A DNA stretch of 64,000 nucleotides from contig NC_087096.1 in the NCBI RefSeq assembly GCF_963855985.1, forward strand, positions 5,394,001 through 5,458,000, read 5' to 3'. Position 1 is the first letter of the stretch, and each line of letters starts with the position of its first letter. Made by a program: the position numbers and the translations under genes. Source of the stretch: Ostrinia nubilalis. Its lineage: Eukaryota > Arthropoda > Insecta > Lepidoptera > Crambidae. Positions 34,910 to 46,689 of the stretch are shown piece after piece. Under the pieces are notes generated by a model, which worked only from the letters and a program-made list of their open reading frames with translations, was not told the origin of the DNA and ran no database searches.

Positions 34910-35096
34910 ATCTACTATATAAAAATAAGTCGGGTTTTCCTCCCTGACGCTATAACTCCAGAACGCACGAACCGATTTCCACGGTTTTGCATTCGTTGGA
35001 AAGGTATCGGGCTCCGTGAGGTTTATAGCAAAGAAAATTCGGGAAAAGGGGGTAAAACGGGATCCACGCGTACGAAGTCGCGGGCGGCCGCTAGTT
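34910..35096 (+). mobile_element. Short Helitron, + strand
   Basis: TCTACTATATAAAAATAAGT opens it. TCCAGAACGCACGAACCGAT follows, and the end is TACGAAGTCGCGGGCGGCCG then CTAGT. It has the same terminus as 11490 and 35488. Confidence 0.85.
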
Positions 35097-35251
35097 ATTT
35101 AATAATATCTTTATAAGTCACTCACGCCAGTTATTTAACAATCTTCAAACTTTTCTTGAAAAATCACAAGTATCTACCATCAAATGAATAATTTGTATTT
35201 TTTACTACAGCAAAGTTAAAATTAAAAGTATTAGTAAAGAGTCAAAAGTTG

Positions 35252-35382
35252 GTTACATAAGCACAAACTTGGCAACGACCACAAAAATGTCTGCCCATCG
35301 GACTGCGGTCCGCGCCGACCTTTGCTAATTATTATAAACTTTGTAGACATCACTTAACACTTCATATTTAATTCATTAACTT
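35252..35382. repeat. Diverged local duplication, copy 1
   Basis: Landmarks ACTTGGCAACGACCACAAAA, CCGACCTTTGCTAATTATTA and AACTTTGTAGACATCAC recur in the same order at 36170-36297. It has no open frame, no terminal repeats and no simple tail, so it is probably a segmental duplication rather than a transposon. Confidence 0.75.
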
Positions 35383-35487
35383 TTAATTTATTAATTTGAC
35401 TTTTGTCTGACATCTTTATCATTTAAAAAAATATCAGTATTCTTATATCGTGTGGGTTGTAAAAATACAAGTCACTATTCAAACCCT

Positions 35488-35672
35488 ACTATCAAACTAT
35501 CTAAATATTTATTATAACTCAAAGGTGACTGACTGACTGACATAGTGATCTATCAACGCACAGCCCAAACCACTGGACGGATCGGGCTGAAAGGTATGCA
35601 GGTAGATTTTATGACGTAGGCATTCCAAAAACAGGATCAACGCGTACGAAGTTGCGGGCGGCCGCTAGTATT
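35488..35672 (+). mobile_element. Short Helitron, + strand
   Basis: ATCTAAATATTTATTATAAC opens it. A GACTGACTGACTGACATAGT microsatellite follows. CCACTGGACGGATCGGGCTG and ACGAAGTTGCGGGCGGCCGC, then CTAGT, complete it. Confidence 0.8.
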
Positions 35673-35756
35673 TTATATGTGCCTCTAATGAGACTGACTC
35701 AGACGTAACCTTAACAGATCGAGACTTCTTTCATAACTCCACGAATAACGAGATAA

Positions 35757-35868
35757 AAAAAAACAATCAAATTCCACCTGGGATACGAACCCAAGGCCTC
35801 CGCGTTTAGGGCATCCAACAGTATCTGTTAGACAAAATCACAGAGCACGTAGTCACTCCGTTTTAACC
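35757..35868 (-). mobile_element. tRNA-like SINE head, minus strand
   Basis: On the minus strand GGCCTTGGGTTCGTATCCCA contains a B-box-like GGTTCGTATCC. It is preceded by GTTGGATGCCCTAAACGCGG and followed by a T-rich tail. The structure is not a folded functional tRNA. It appears single in the window. Confidence 0.5.
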
Positions 35869-35891
35869 AAGATTTAGAAATACTTTAACTG

Positions 35892-36033
35892 ATTCATTAT
35901 CATCATCTCAGCCATAGGACCTCCACTGCTGAACATAGGCCTCCCCCAATGATTTCCATTTTCTACAAAAGCCGGTTGGTAGCCGCCTGCATCCAGCGCT
36001 ATCCTGCTACCTTTATGAGGTCATCGGTCTGTA
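35892..36033 (-). mobile_element. RTE-like 3' end, ATG-tailed
   Basis: The minus strand reads ACCGATGACCTCATAAAGGT, AGCGCTGGATGCAGGCGGCT and GCAGTGGAGGTCCTATGGCT, then GA and a short ATGATGAT tail. It lies between the two copies of the local duplication (35252, 36170). Confidence 0.8.
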
Positions 36034-36169
36034 ACTGAATGTTTTTGGAAACAATTCCCACATCTCGTTAGCCTTTAACTATTTGTTAACATACCAAACA
36101 TTTTGTAGGTAGTAATAAATATAACGGTATAATTATTAAGTAGGTAACAACATTTTAATACAATTTTGT

Positions 36170-36297
36170 GAGTTACATTAACGCGAGACTTGGCACCGAC
36201 CGCAAAAATGCCTGCCCGTTGTACCGCCGACCTTTGCCACTAATTGTTGCAAACTTTGTAGACACAGCTTTACACTTCATGTTTAATTCATCAGAGC
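36170..36297. repeat. Diverged local duplication, copy 2
   Basis: ACTTGGCACCGACCGCAAAA, CCGACCTTTGCCACTAATTG and AACTTTGTAGACACAGC match copy 1 about 915 bp upstream. Both contain ACCRCA-type cores (ACCACAAAAATG, ACCGCAAAAATG), the core recognised by Runt-family factors. That link is inference only. Confidence 0.75.
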
Positions 36298-36559
36298 AAT
36301 TAGAACTGAAATAAATTGTAGTCGAAGTGATTACCTTATTAGTTAAGTCTTTAAGAAAATTCTCTTAGAGCTCGCACGCACTTTGTCTGGGTTTTTTTTT
36401 CAGTACTCCTAATCCCAATAATAACATAGTCCTTCCAGACTTTAACCGAGAAACTAGACACAATTGAAAATCCATTGTTTGAGGCTCACCTTGACCCCAG
36501 TTTTAATAGCGTATTATAATAAACTTTTCATATTATCTGAAATAAAAGGTTTATCACTA

Positions 36560-36733
36560 CATAGTATAAAACAATGTCGCTTTCCGCTGTCTGTCCGTAT
36601 GTATGCTTAGATTTTTAAAACTACGCAACGGATTTTGATACGTTTTTTTTAATAGATAGAGTGATTGAAGAAGGAGGTAAATATAGGTTAGGTATACTTA
36701 GCAACCGTGCGAAGCCGGGGCGGGTCGCTAGTT
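36560..36733 (+). mobile_element. Short Helitron, + strand
   Basis: It opens near ACATAGTATAAAACAATGTC. TGTCTGTCCGTATGTATGCT, CTACGCAACGGATTTTGATA and the end GCGAAGCCGGGGCGGGTCGC then CTAGT follow. The hairpin stem is partly mutated. Confidence 0.75.
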
Positions 36734-37222
36734 ATGAATAATTTGTAGAAGTCCGCGACTGCAAATATTTAACGAACTAAACATATTATTATCTAATTTA
36801 CTCACATTGATACGTTGTATCAAATTACATTGTAAAACTGCTTAATTGTAAGACCTAATGTGGTAAAGCAATAAAGTATTAAGTAAGTACCAGCATCAAA
36901 TACTTAAAATAAAAACCCCAAACTCTCAGTACTAAATCCAAAAACACGCTGCATGGAGTCCGCAAGCTCCACAGTGAATAATCCATAGACAATGGTAACC
37001 CACCCCGATATTGATGTGACCAATAAAAAGATGCATCACACGAGCCACACAGTTTCTGTGTCAGTTTTGGCTCGTAAAATCTGGATCCATGCGAAAACGA
37101 AGGAGCTTAAAGTGTTGACTCCACTGCCAAGCTACTAGGTAGCTTAGTTGTAGTTAGCAAGTACTGTTGAAATAATCCAAATCAATAGACTTATCGATAC
37201 TATACAGACGGTTTTTTTTCAG
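36734..37222. other. No gene recognised
   Basis: Unique-looking sequence; a moderately GC-rich stretch lies around 37030-37140. Confidence 0.4.
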
Positions 37223-37250
37223 GCAGGTGTCAAGCGGTGAGCGGTGAAAA
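37223..37250 (+). other. Candidate 28-base exon
   Basis: An acceptor GTTTTTTTTCAG ends at 37222 and a consensus donor GTGAGT starts at 37251, framing GCAGGTGTCAAGCGGTGAGC plus GGTGAAAA. Joined directly to the exon at 30900 it would reach a TGA within six codons. It must therefore be a UTR exon, follow another exon, or be false. Splice-site strings alone support it. Confidence 0.2.
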
Positions 37251-37780
37251 GTGAGTACCTACTTATACTATTTACATTAATTTACTTAAATACATAGATA
37301 AACTCTTAATGCAATGTTATCGCAAAAGACAATAAAACCTGATGCATTTCGTTACTCTAAAATAACTTTTCTAGAAAAACTACTGTTTTCTTTCAGTGAT
37401 TTTGTTTTCAAGACTCAAAACTATTGCACATATATTTTTTAGCTACGTTTTTAGATTAACTTACAAAAATAGCCTTGCACCGCTCATAGTGTACCCGTAC
37501 CTTACTCAAACGGTCAGCAGAGTCCCCGTAGCCGGCCATCAAACGCCTGAAAAACGACAGCAATCGTATCGCTGAAATGTTGCAACATATACAACTTTAC
37601 GTTTTATACGGGCCACTGCAGTTACTAACGTACGTGGATAGATCAGACCGCACATAGATCTGTATATTGTTTAGATGCAAAAGCTGTGAAGTAGGTCAAA
37701 AGTAAAGAATAGGAAGCTTTGTGCAAAAAAATATTATACAAAATAGAAATAAATAAACAATCAGACACCTAATTACTTTC
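37251..37780. other. No gene recognised
   Basis: AT-rich, nothing seen. Confidence 0.4.
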
Positions 37781-37921
37781 TTAGGCTGAGTTGCATCACC
37801 TAACTTTGACCGTAACTATAACGATAACCGATGTTTTTTGTATAGAGTTTGACGGATTTTAGACGTTTGTTAAAGTCGAAGTAAGATTGGTAATTGGTTG
37901 ATAAGGTGAAACCCAGTCTTA
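37781..37921. mobile_element. Palindromic MITE, family 1, copy 3
   Basis: TTAGGCTGAGTTGCATCACC at the left and ACCCAGTCTTA at the right. The core CCGATGTTTTTTGTATAGAG matches the other copies. About 20 bp are inserted near the right end (GGTAATTGGTTGATAAGG). Confidence 0.75.
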
Positions 37922-39335
37922 GACCATATGACTAATAATGACCATAACACTAAAGTAAGTTCCAGTTTTCGATATCTTCAAATAGGGTTGAAACATATCT
38001 TATACATTTCTCAAGATAATTAAGTGCATTAGGTATAAAACGAATAATCATTTTTCATAAGCTTTGGTAAACATCCCATCATAAAGGTTCTAGCAATTCC
38101 TTTTGCCTCAACACTGAAAGTTGATGTAGTCACATAATCTGGTACAATAAAAACAGATGATGGACACTTTGATCTTTATTTCCATGGACTTAAAGAAAGC
38201 TATAGGTACTTAACAATGTTGACACGATCTCTCCCCCTAATCGAGTAAAAGAAAATAGCAAAGAAGTTGTTAACAGTATTTTTTGGGTCTGCAACATTTC
38301 GAAATATACCTACTCTTATATGAAAACGTCATCTTTCCTTTTGAGTCGCTAAGAAACAAGTAATGAATGATTCGTATTGACAAGTACTTCACTCTCATAA
38401 CCAGGAGTCTGATGATGGAACTGGGATGTAGTTATTAGAAAATTTATGCAAAACCATGTTGTTAAAAAAGATTTTTAAAATAATATGAAGCGCTTACTCT
38501 TGATTATACTACCCTTAAATTATGCAAGTGCGATTAATATGGAGCGAGCTCGTGTTAAGCTGAGGCTTGAGGGTGTATGAATTAGAAACAACGTCGTACC
38601 AACCTCACTTCAAGCCACCTCGATGTTTTCCTTTCTCCGCACGCTCCAAATCCTACTGCAAAACAGAATAAGGCTCTCGATATAAACGCCCGGATCAAGT
38701 CCAGCACTATTACTCGTACCTTCCAGATATAAAAATTCCTCAGTGAAGAAATTTTTGCCTCCCTGAAGATCGGCGGCAATTACTGGCTTATCTTCTATGC
38801 GAATTTTCTGAGCGACTTTAAATAGCTATCATTTTCCCAGGCGGCTTCGGAACCGCGGAATGCTCGCTAACACTGCGGAACGACGGTATAATAACCGTTA
38901 TGCTGTTATTCTAACGCGCCATTAGTGGAAGAGGCAACATTCAGGCAGTTAAAAGATCACCAACCCCTTTCATGGGGTCTTACACGAGTGGTACACGCGT
39001 ACAGATTACGCGCAAGTTTTTTTTTACGTGACATGAGGCAAACGAGCAAAGTACGTTTCAAGATTTCTTCTGAATGAAATGAAAGTTATTTTCGCAGAAA
39101 GACAGCGATTTGGGTGACACACATTAAAGATACGAAATGCCTACAAAAGATCTATTCCACTCGTGGGTAATGCCTAAGCATAAACTAGGGCTTTTGTAAC
39201 ATTTTCTACGTAACAATTCAATTATGGATTGATTGCCTAAATAATTTACATGCAACAGATTTAGATTTCATGAATGGACGTTTTAACATAAACCCAATAA
39301 ACTTCACCTAACATCTTACAAACAGAAAAATCATG
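37922..39335. other. 1.4 kb without recognised gene
   Basis: A 65-codon minus-strand frame (38582-38779) lies over a GC-richer patch and has no recognisable domain. At 39010-39052 TTTTTTTTTACGTGACATGA plus GGCAAACGAGCAAAG is a fragment of the same short repeat that is nested at 32468. Confidence 0.4.
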
Positions 39336-39962
39336 GTGGAGCCTTAGATTAATAAAACCTAGATAGATAGTCAGTGCACGAAAGGTGAGGCAGATTTTAG
39401 TAAGCCAGAATGGCTTACTCGTAAACGTCACATGAACTGTCAAAGTGAAAAATTGGTAAACACGTCCGACGACTTTTAATTAATTAAGACGGTTTGTGCT
39501 GTGAAAGGGTGTCTAAATACATCAGAAAAACTAAAGAAAGTGACCAGTGTTACATTTCATAAGTAAGTACTACGATTCGACGCGTATTTTGCTTGAATTT
39601 GGCTTTCAAAAATTAAATACGGGAATGATACCAGTAACAAGAAAATTTATTTCCCAATTGTTCGCCGTACAAATACACTTCCTTTTTTTATGAAATCGAG
39701 AGTATTCAGTCGATTTATCTTATTGTAATTAGGTAGGTACTTTGAATTCAATAAATAAGTAAGTACATGATGCGTTTTGTTTTTGTTAGTTATAAAATAA
39801 TTAAAAACGTATTAAAAATTTCCCTACTTTCGGGAAAATCGCCTTCACTGTCTATACTCCCCAACAAAATTGACACTAATGACATAAGATTTTTGCCTCA
39901 CTCTTGACGAAGCGTTTGTATGAAGACTATCCATCTAGGTTTTATTAATCTAAGGGTGGAGC
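39336..39962. mobile_element. TIR element of about 627 bp
   Basis: GTGGAGCCTTAGATTAATAA then AACCTAGATAGATAGTC at the left pairs with GACTATCCATCTAGGTTTTA then TTAATCTAAGGGTGGAGC at the right. Pairing extends to a GTGAGGCA/TGCCTCAC motif, making the inverted repeats about 65-70 bp. The interior has no coding frame of note. It is a non-autonomous DNA transposon of unidentified class. Confidence 0.8.
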
Positions 39963-42616
39963 TAAAATATTCAGATCCTTATTAACCAATGGAAAAGTTA
40001 ACGAGATATAATTAAGCCTATATACATATAAAATTCCCTTTTCTGTTCTAATAAAAATATAGCATCACACGAGGTGGAATTAGAGGTAAGTGTCTTATCC
40101 CATTTTGTTCTGTTTATTCCGCTAATGGAGCTTTAAGATACTATAGTAAGGGAGGGAGAAAGTAGACACAAGTTTCTATAATATAGGTGTCAATGGTGAG
40201 AGGCAAAAATATTGGATATTATAGTTATAGCTTCGTACGGATCTTCTACTCAAGGTTGAATTTAATATGAAAATTCATACTTGATTAGAAGATGAACGCT
40301 CCTAGCCAAAAATTTCAATTGGAAACCGGGCTTTAGTTGGTACACTTTTTACTCGACTTTTTAAACATTCAATTAAATAAAACCAATTCAATATACACTA
40401 ATTTATATTATTTCAATAACATTTCACTGTTTTGACTGAATTGGAAATGTAAAACCAATCAATGTAGAGTAAGTACTTCAACTCAACTGACCCAACAAAT
40501 TAAAAGGCGGGGAGCACCAGAATGTTTGGAAAACAGACGAATGGAAGCGAATTCTTCACTAAAAAGTCGTGAAAATGGGAAGTTTATCCTATAATCAAAA
40601 GTAAATGGAATGCAACGGAATACAGCGTAAACATCAAATATTCGCGAAGCCAACGCGGGCGAATTTTCGAAAGGGCCTCTTACATTTTATTGAGAAGAAT
40701 TTAACTTGAGGAGAGCTTGATTGAGGGGAACTTTTTTATTGTTTATTGTGTGTATCGTTTAAATTAGAATTAATACCTAACATCAACTAAGTATAAGCAT
40801 CAAGTAAGTAATAAACGTGTGTTTATGTATTTTTAACATAACTATTCGCCATTCATCTTAATTATGAAAATGATGTGATATTATTACAATTTACAGTATC
40901 GTCGGAAAAAGAAGTTAAATAAGATTTGAAAAATAAACAGAATAAATTAAGCCAATAAGTAAGCACCCCTTTTCCCGCTCGAGCCTGCTTTCAATCTATT
41001 CCATCAATATTTCGGGGTTAGTGGCGAAACATTCAATATATTTTTTGTACCTCGGGCCACAATTAAAAAGTATACGTTTCTATATTCCTCTGGTGAACCC
41101 CAAAAAAATTCCGCGTTGAAAATTGAATTTTAACAGCGCTGTTGTCCGTGCAATGAGCTCAAAAAATGTTCGTCTCCGCTTTCAATGAGCGCCAATTTTG
41201 CTCTACGTTTTCCGTCTGATATAAAAAGCCATATGAAATGCCGTGATAAAAGGCAATAAAACGAACCAATCCCGACACTGACATGGGCTGTCGAGCATGT
41301 TTATAAATAAATTTACAAGTGCATGCATACGTTACGATATTATACTTACTTGCTATTTGATAAAGCAACTAATATGCACCACTTGTTTCAAAATTGGCAA
41401 TTTGCTTTAAAATATGGGTAAATTGGGGAAAATATTTATTTTTATTACTAGACTGTTGCCGAATTTTTGATGCATTGCATTTTCGATCTATAGCACTTAT
41501 CGGGTATGTTTTTGCATACGGCATGGCGTATCATTGCAGCTTGTACTTATTATAAGTCACGTTATAGCAAACAAAACGTTATAGGATAACTTATCCTATA
41601 GGTACTCGTATACATCCTACTGTAGGTCACAGTGCTCTTGCGAACTATGGAATAACTAAAGGATGTGGGACAGTAATTGGGAATTAATAAATACCTCCAT
41701 ATACCAGTGTTTTAATGATTAAATGTAAATACTTACTGCCTTCATCAACTGAAGCCCGCTCCTGAAACACTTTCTAACGCTAATTAGAAGTAAAAGTAAA
41801 GAAAACACACATATTTTCTCACAACCAAGAAAGTTCATGAAGAAAATATTACACGCGATTTCAAAGAACATTCTATGTAAATTACTTTAAAAATACAAAA
41901 TATAAAATCAAAGTTAGAGTAAGGCAAGTCAGTCGCTTAAGAAAAATAACGAAGTAGGCAGACTTTACTAAGAAATGTTGGCTGGAATACTTCCAGTAAA
42001 GTTAACTGGTTCAATTTTAACTTTTCTAAATTGAAACGAAGTTGTAATACGTATGCATATTTGTAAATAGTTAAGTGTACTCGTACTAACAGTTAGCGCA
42101 TACCTAATCACAGGTCTTTCAAATGCAAAATAGCACTAGGACATGTGAAATAATTTTTTTTATAAGTCACAACAATAGCTTCGGCGAGAGTCGAACTAGC
42201 GACTCTAGAAAGGCAGTCCGACACAAAAACCATTGGCTATTATCATCTCTTTCTATGGCAGCCCGTAGTCTCACAAAAGTATAAACCCATCTCACTACTG
42301 AAGCAATATTTGTATGAGAAAATATGTTTAATCAAGATATCGATTAGATGCCCAATAAGGAAAAATCAAGGCGCGTCGATATTGGGGCGGCTGTTTATTT
42401 ATTCCAAGCGAGTGGCCCCGGAAATAAGTCTGGATGGAGTCCCCATTCCTTCCTGAGCAAAGATAAGGTACTCCAGAAAGTCCAAATAACGTTTATGCCT
42501 TCGCCCGTAAACTTGATATGTTGCTAACTAATTTTTTCACAGACTACGCAAAACAAGTAATCACAGGACATGCACGATGGAAGCGCACAATTCAGATCGT
42601 CTTCAGAAAAGCGATC
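39963..42616. other. 2.65 kb without recognised gene
   Basis: Plain sequence with short frames only. At 41578-41605 a small palindrome AACGTTATAGGATAACTTAT with CCTATAGG is seen. Confidence 0.4.
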
Positions 42617-42790
42617 TTTTTTAAGATTATTAGTAATTTGTTATTTCACAAATTACTAATACTCCCGTTAGCCCCTCGCACTAAACTAATTATGCTTGTG
42701 TCACAAGTGAACTCACCACAATAGTCAAGCGGCGGCGGGGACCGAAACCCCAGTCCGACCCCTTCACCGTTCGGCTATCATGGCTTCAAA
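42617..42790 (-). mobile_element. tRNA-derived SINE, minus strand, with head
   Basis: On the minus strand it begins with a tRNA-like region: ATGATAGCCGAACGGTGAAG, GGGTCGGACTGGGGTTTCGG, TCCCC. It continues CGCTTGACTATTGTGGTGAG and GCGAGGGGCTAACGGGAGTA, and ends in an A-rich tail. GGTTTCGGTCC resembles an RNA polymerase III B box. A second, headless copy is at 29041-29178. Confidence 0.75.
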
Positions 42791-43655
42791 AAATATCTTC
42801 CAGACAACCCAGGCAGGAATGGAAATAAAAGAGCTGGACTAACCAATGAATCTGATGAAAGATTAGGAGAGAAAAAGATTAAATTAAAAAAAACATTGAT
42901 ATGCGGATGACGTAAGATGCGGCAGCATGGACCGAGCGGACAACTGTTTCTGCTTTTAATTCTACGCAATAGATACCTAATATCGACTTTTAGATTAGCG
43001 ATTACCCTACGCCTGGATGAAGACGAGAGAATACGGAATTCTTACAAGGCTGTATTAAGATTAAGAACCTTACCTTGAAGGCATCATAGACCGCATTTTC
43101 ACTCCTTGGATGACATTGTTGTACCTCCTAAAGTTCAAGCCCCGAACTAAATAAAGAAACTATTTCAGTATAGATTTCGATTTCTTTATGCTCAATGTAG
43201 GTATAATCGATTTTAAAAAAAGCTTGTTATCATTAGGTATTCTGTACTATGTACTAATGTCAAAGCGAATCCCAGCCACTTTTCGGCCAAACAGATGGCG
43301 TGGGCGCACCACACTTACTCTTTGCCGCCCGAGATTAGTGTTTACCCTCCGCCTGGATTAAGACGCGACTGTAGCTACATTAACTACGGAGACGATCCAA
43401 TTTTTTACGAGGCTTATCGTCGAATGTTTGGTAAAGCGTATTAACGCATCTTTGAAATTAAATATTGTATTTTTTTGCGATGAACGATCTGAAAAAGAGA
43501 GAGTAGTGTCAGTGCCTGATTTAGGACTAGAGAAATTCAAACGCTTACTTTTCTTTATCTACGAGCCTATAGGCTTGAAAACTACATTGCTGATTAGTAT
43601 TTAAATGACACTCTTCTATGGCATATTACCTAATTTTAAGCCTGTAAAATCTTTA
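42791..43655. other. No gene recognised
   Basis: ACCCTACGCCTGGATGAAGACG at about 43004 and ACCCTCCGCCTGGATTAAGACG at about 43343 are a short diverged direct repeat about 340 bp apart. Frames are short. Confidence 0.4.
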
Positions 43656-43827
43656 TCATCATCATCTCAGCCATAGGACGTCCACTGCTGAACATAGGCC
43701 TCCCCCAATGCTTTCCATGTTGATCGATTGGTAGCGGCCTGCGTCCAGCGCCTTCCTGCTACCTCTACAATGTCATCGGTCCACCTTGTAGGTGGACGTC
43801 TCATGCTGCGTTTTCCGGTACCTACCT
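43656..43827 (-). mobile_element. RTE-like 3' end, ATG-tailed
   Basis: The minus strand reads GTACCGGAAAACGCAGCATG, then GACGTCCACCTACAAGGTGG, AGGAAGGCGCTGGACGCAGG and the usual CCTATGGCTGAGATGATGAT tail. The frame gives TRWTDDIVEVAGRRWTQAAT, intact to the stop. Confidence 0.85.
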
Positions 43828-44479
43828 TTAGACAAGCCTGAAATCTTTCTTCTTAGACAACAATGTTTTCAAAATATGATATTGGCACATCAAACTGTAA
43901 AATTGATGTCAACTGGTCATATTTATTGCTAATACGATACAATAATGTCAAATTATATTTAACTACAAATTAATTCAATAACCAGTAATTTCAATTAATA
44001 TTGAATATCAATCAACATCGGTTAATTCGACACCGGCATATCAATATTGCAGAGCACACTGTTGTAATTTCTAAACGCAAATACAATTTTTTTTTTTGAC
44101 ATCTGTCACTTGCTGTTTCCGGTCTCTCTGTCTGTAAGGCTGTCTTGTGTCTGTAGTTCCTGTGTAAATCTATTAAAATCTCTGTTATTCTTTTATCATT
44201 TTTCAATTAACACCTATAACCCATCACACACACTACATTACGAGTACACTACGGTAACAGGTTGTTCAGATAAATTCACGTCGTGAACACTTATGTGCCA
44301 CTTTACTAAATTCAAACTTTACAGTGATATGTTCTGAATACGGGATCGAATGCTCCCGATTCGGAATAGCTATCACAATCCACGTAGAATATGAATAGGT
44401 TCTTGGGAATTAACGACTATAGACACAAAAGCTACGTCGTCGTATTATCTGGTCACTTGATTATTGGCCACAGATATTT
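43828..44479. other. No gene recognised
   Basis: A 64-codon minus-strand frame (44012-44206) is unrecognised. AT-rich. Confidence 0.4.
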
Positions 44480-44588
44480 AGGATGCGTCCGATAAACTCT
44501 GATCGAGGCATTTTATCGATTTTTCGTGATAAGCCAATACATTTGTCGTCTAAAATCATCGATAAGATTTTATCACAGCGCCGCATCA
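44480..44588. mobile_element. MITE related to family 4
   Basis: AGGATGCGTCCGATAAACTC at the left; TCATCGATAAGATTTTATCA with CAGCGCCGCATC at the right. The middle CAATACATTTGTCGTCTAAA matches 27592-27667. Confidence 0.65.
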
Positions 44589-45118
44589 GAATAATTAGCC
44601 ATAAAAGCTTTTTTATGTAACTGAGGTAAAATTATAAGTAACTTCTTCCTTTGTATGTAAAGTGGATAGGTATTTTAGAAAGAGATAAACACGCAACTGT
44701 TACACAAATATTCATAGTTATTTTAGAAAATACGCAACAAAAGTATTAGGATTTCTGTTACACAAAGATTCAAGAAGACGTTGATTCAACAGTTACTGAA
44801 TAATACTTACACGAAGTAAGCAAACTGCACTTAACTCAACTGTACCCCAATATTGGCCTATTCGTGAATTTGAATATGGACACCAATATTCGGAATTTAG
44901 ACAAACAGCTGCTATCGATACATTGACGATATCTCGATTACTATCTCGGATATCTCTACACGGATATGCCGGTATCACACAAAGACGATATAGAAACTGC
45001 CAATCTTAACGTTAATTAATACATGTATCATTACGTCAATCGAAGTCTAAATCACATAAGATTTTTCTAATTCAGTAACGGCATTATACTCGTATTTCTT
45101 TGAAATATCACGTTAATG
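44589..45118. other. No gene recognised
   Basis: AT-rich, nothing seen. Confidence 0.4.
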
Positions 45119-45282
45119 ATAATTATCCTGCTTTCGCCTCCGAGATTTATTTTACCATGTAGTAGTACCCCTGTACGACAAGCCAATCCGCACACAATAT
45201 TCAGCGCAGTAGTAGTAAAAAACAAAAGAGCGGGCAACCCCACCCCTACCACGCTGTGGGCTCGGTGTCCGAGCGGTCTCAT
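45119..45282 (+). repeat. Inverted-repeat partner of 50086-50256
   Basis: This 164-bp block is the near-exact reverse complement of 50086-50256. It starts AATTATCCTGCTTTCGCCTC and includes TTTACCATGTAGTAGTACCC, AGCGGGCAACCCCACCCCTA and CTCGGTGTCCGAGCGGTCTC. The only marked difference is a four-base swap (TCCG here, GAAG there) near the outer end. It is GC-rich for the window. The sequence beyond 45282 is not shared. Confidence 0.9.
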
Positions 45283-45512
45283 TCCTTTGTGCGCACGCGC
45301 AACGACCGCACGCAGTATAAGAAAAATGCTTAAGTGACGTCACCAGGACGTTTTTACCGACAAAAAACGTAATTATTTTAAGTTGTGCAGTGTAGTGACG
45401 AGAATTAGACCCAACACAAGGTTGGTTGTAACAACTATTTTGTGCAAGTGCTCGTACATTTTTATTATAAGCGTTGTGACACGACGCGTAACTTTGACCC
45501 ATTTTTAGCTCC
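45283..45512 (+). other. Unique flank with promoter-like strings
   Basis: GCACGCGCAACGACCGCACG is followed by AGTATAAGAAAAATG and then TGACGTCA at 45336. The TATA-like and CRE-like strings suggest a Pol II promoter, but no transcript start or coding frame follows. Overlapping minus-strand frame 45152-45514 (120 codons) has no recognisable domain. Confidence 0.25.
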
Positions 45513-45862
45513 AAGTTAACGCGCGATGTTAACCAGTAGCCATTTTTTGCTCCGAGGTAATGCGAGATGTTACCCAGTAGCCATTCTTTTGCTCCGAGGT
45601 AATGCGAGATGTTACCCAGTAGCCATTTTTTTTTTCTCCGAGGTAATGCGAGATGTTACCCAGTAGCCATTTTCTGCTCTAGCGAGTTAATACGAGATAT
45701 TAACCAGCAACCACTTTATATTCGGTCATTTTTGCGGGTCATTTTTTAACCAGTAGCGTTAATACGAGATATTAACCAGCAGCCACTTTATGTTCGGTTA
45801 TTTTTTAACCAGTAGCCGTTTCTTGCTCTAGCGAGTAAAAACGAGATATTAACTACCGAGAT
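45513..45862 (+). repeat. Minisatellite, unit about 50 bp
   Basis: The unit CTCCGAGGTAATGCGAGATG plus TTACCCAGTAGCCATT is repeated about three times nearly identically (45550-45670). It is flanked by diverged units ending in GATATTAACCAGCAACCACT. At least seven units are discernible, with variation in the poly-T spacer. Confidence 0.9.
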
Positions 45863-46689
45863 AGCCAGGTATTGTAATATTATTCACTTTTACGAGTTAA
45901 GTATCTTCTTTTCGGCCATTTTAAAAAGCCGTAAAAACAGAACATAATGAGCTCATACAGAAAAATGTTGCGTTTGTACGAAACTACCCACATTAAGAGC
46001 TTGCCTTCTTGGCCTTACACCTTATGAACCATCAACCGTCTTGGAGCCTGATGACCCGGCGCCGCGGACGCACTCGCCCCAGTCGAGCCTCCGCCTGCTT
46101 TTATAACGACCGATGACCCTGTGGCCATACACATTGTTCAATGCTACAAAGGGTAACTGAATAATTTTGTTGTTTCGTATTTTTATACATTACACCAATC
46201 GATATTGGTCTAAATACAAAGGCTAGTAAGAAAGAAATAAGTATCAGATCAAAATTCAAAGTGCATTTATGTAGATTCATTACTTGCTATTATAAGGTCA
46301 GAATAAAAGATCCTAAATAAACCTTAGGCCGGTTTGTTGACCGAACCGAGTCGAAGTGGAAATAAATGCCTACTTTATATATGAAGTATGACAATATGTC
46401 GTTTTTTCTATGCAACGACTCATATTAACTGACATTGTGATTTTGAGTACTTATCAGTCTCACATTTTTTTTGTTAGAAACTTACAAAGATCTTTCTACA
46501 TTTCCGGTCGGTCGACCAATTACATCGACGGTCGACAACTATAACTCATTATAATCCTCTAAAACGGGAAAAGAGGTATTTATTTGATATGACAACTAAT
46601 CCAGGCTGCTGCACTGAATATATAATTATGCTTTAGCCGTTCGCATAACTGTGTGAATCGAGGCTTTATACAGAGGCCGTACCGACAAG
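45863..46689. other. No gene recognised
   Basis: A GC-richer stretch at 46010-46110 contains an open run ending LRLLL-stop, without recognisable family. Otherwise AT-rich. Confidence 0.3.

Noticed and set aside
37223..37250. Second coding exon directly joined to 30900
   Set aside because: As a phase-0 continuation it reaches TGA after five codons; kept only as a weak UTR-exon candidate.
42720..42790. A second tRNA gene candidate
   Set aside because: The same body is found without the head at 29041, and the box spacing and arms are degenerate, so it is a SINE.
45513..45862. CRISPR array
   Set aside because: The repeats are adjacent and diverging with no unique spacers of equal size, and the genome is an insect.
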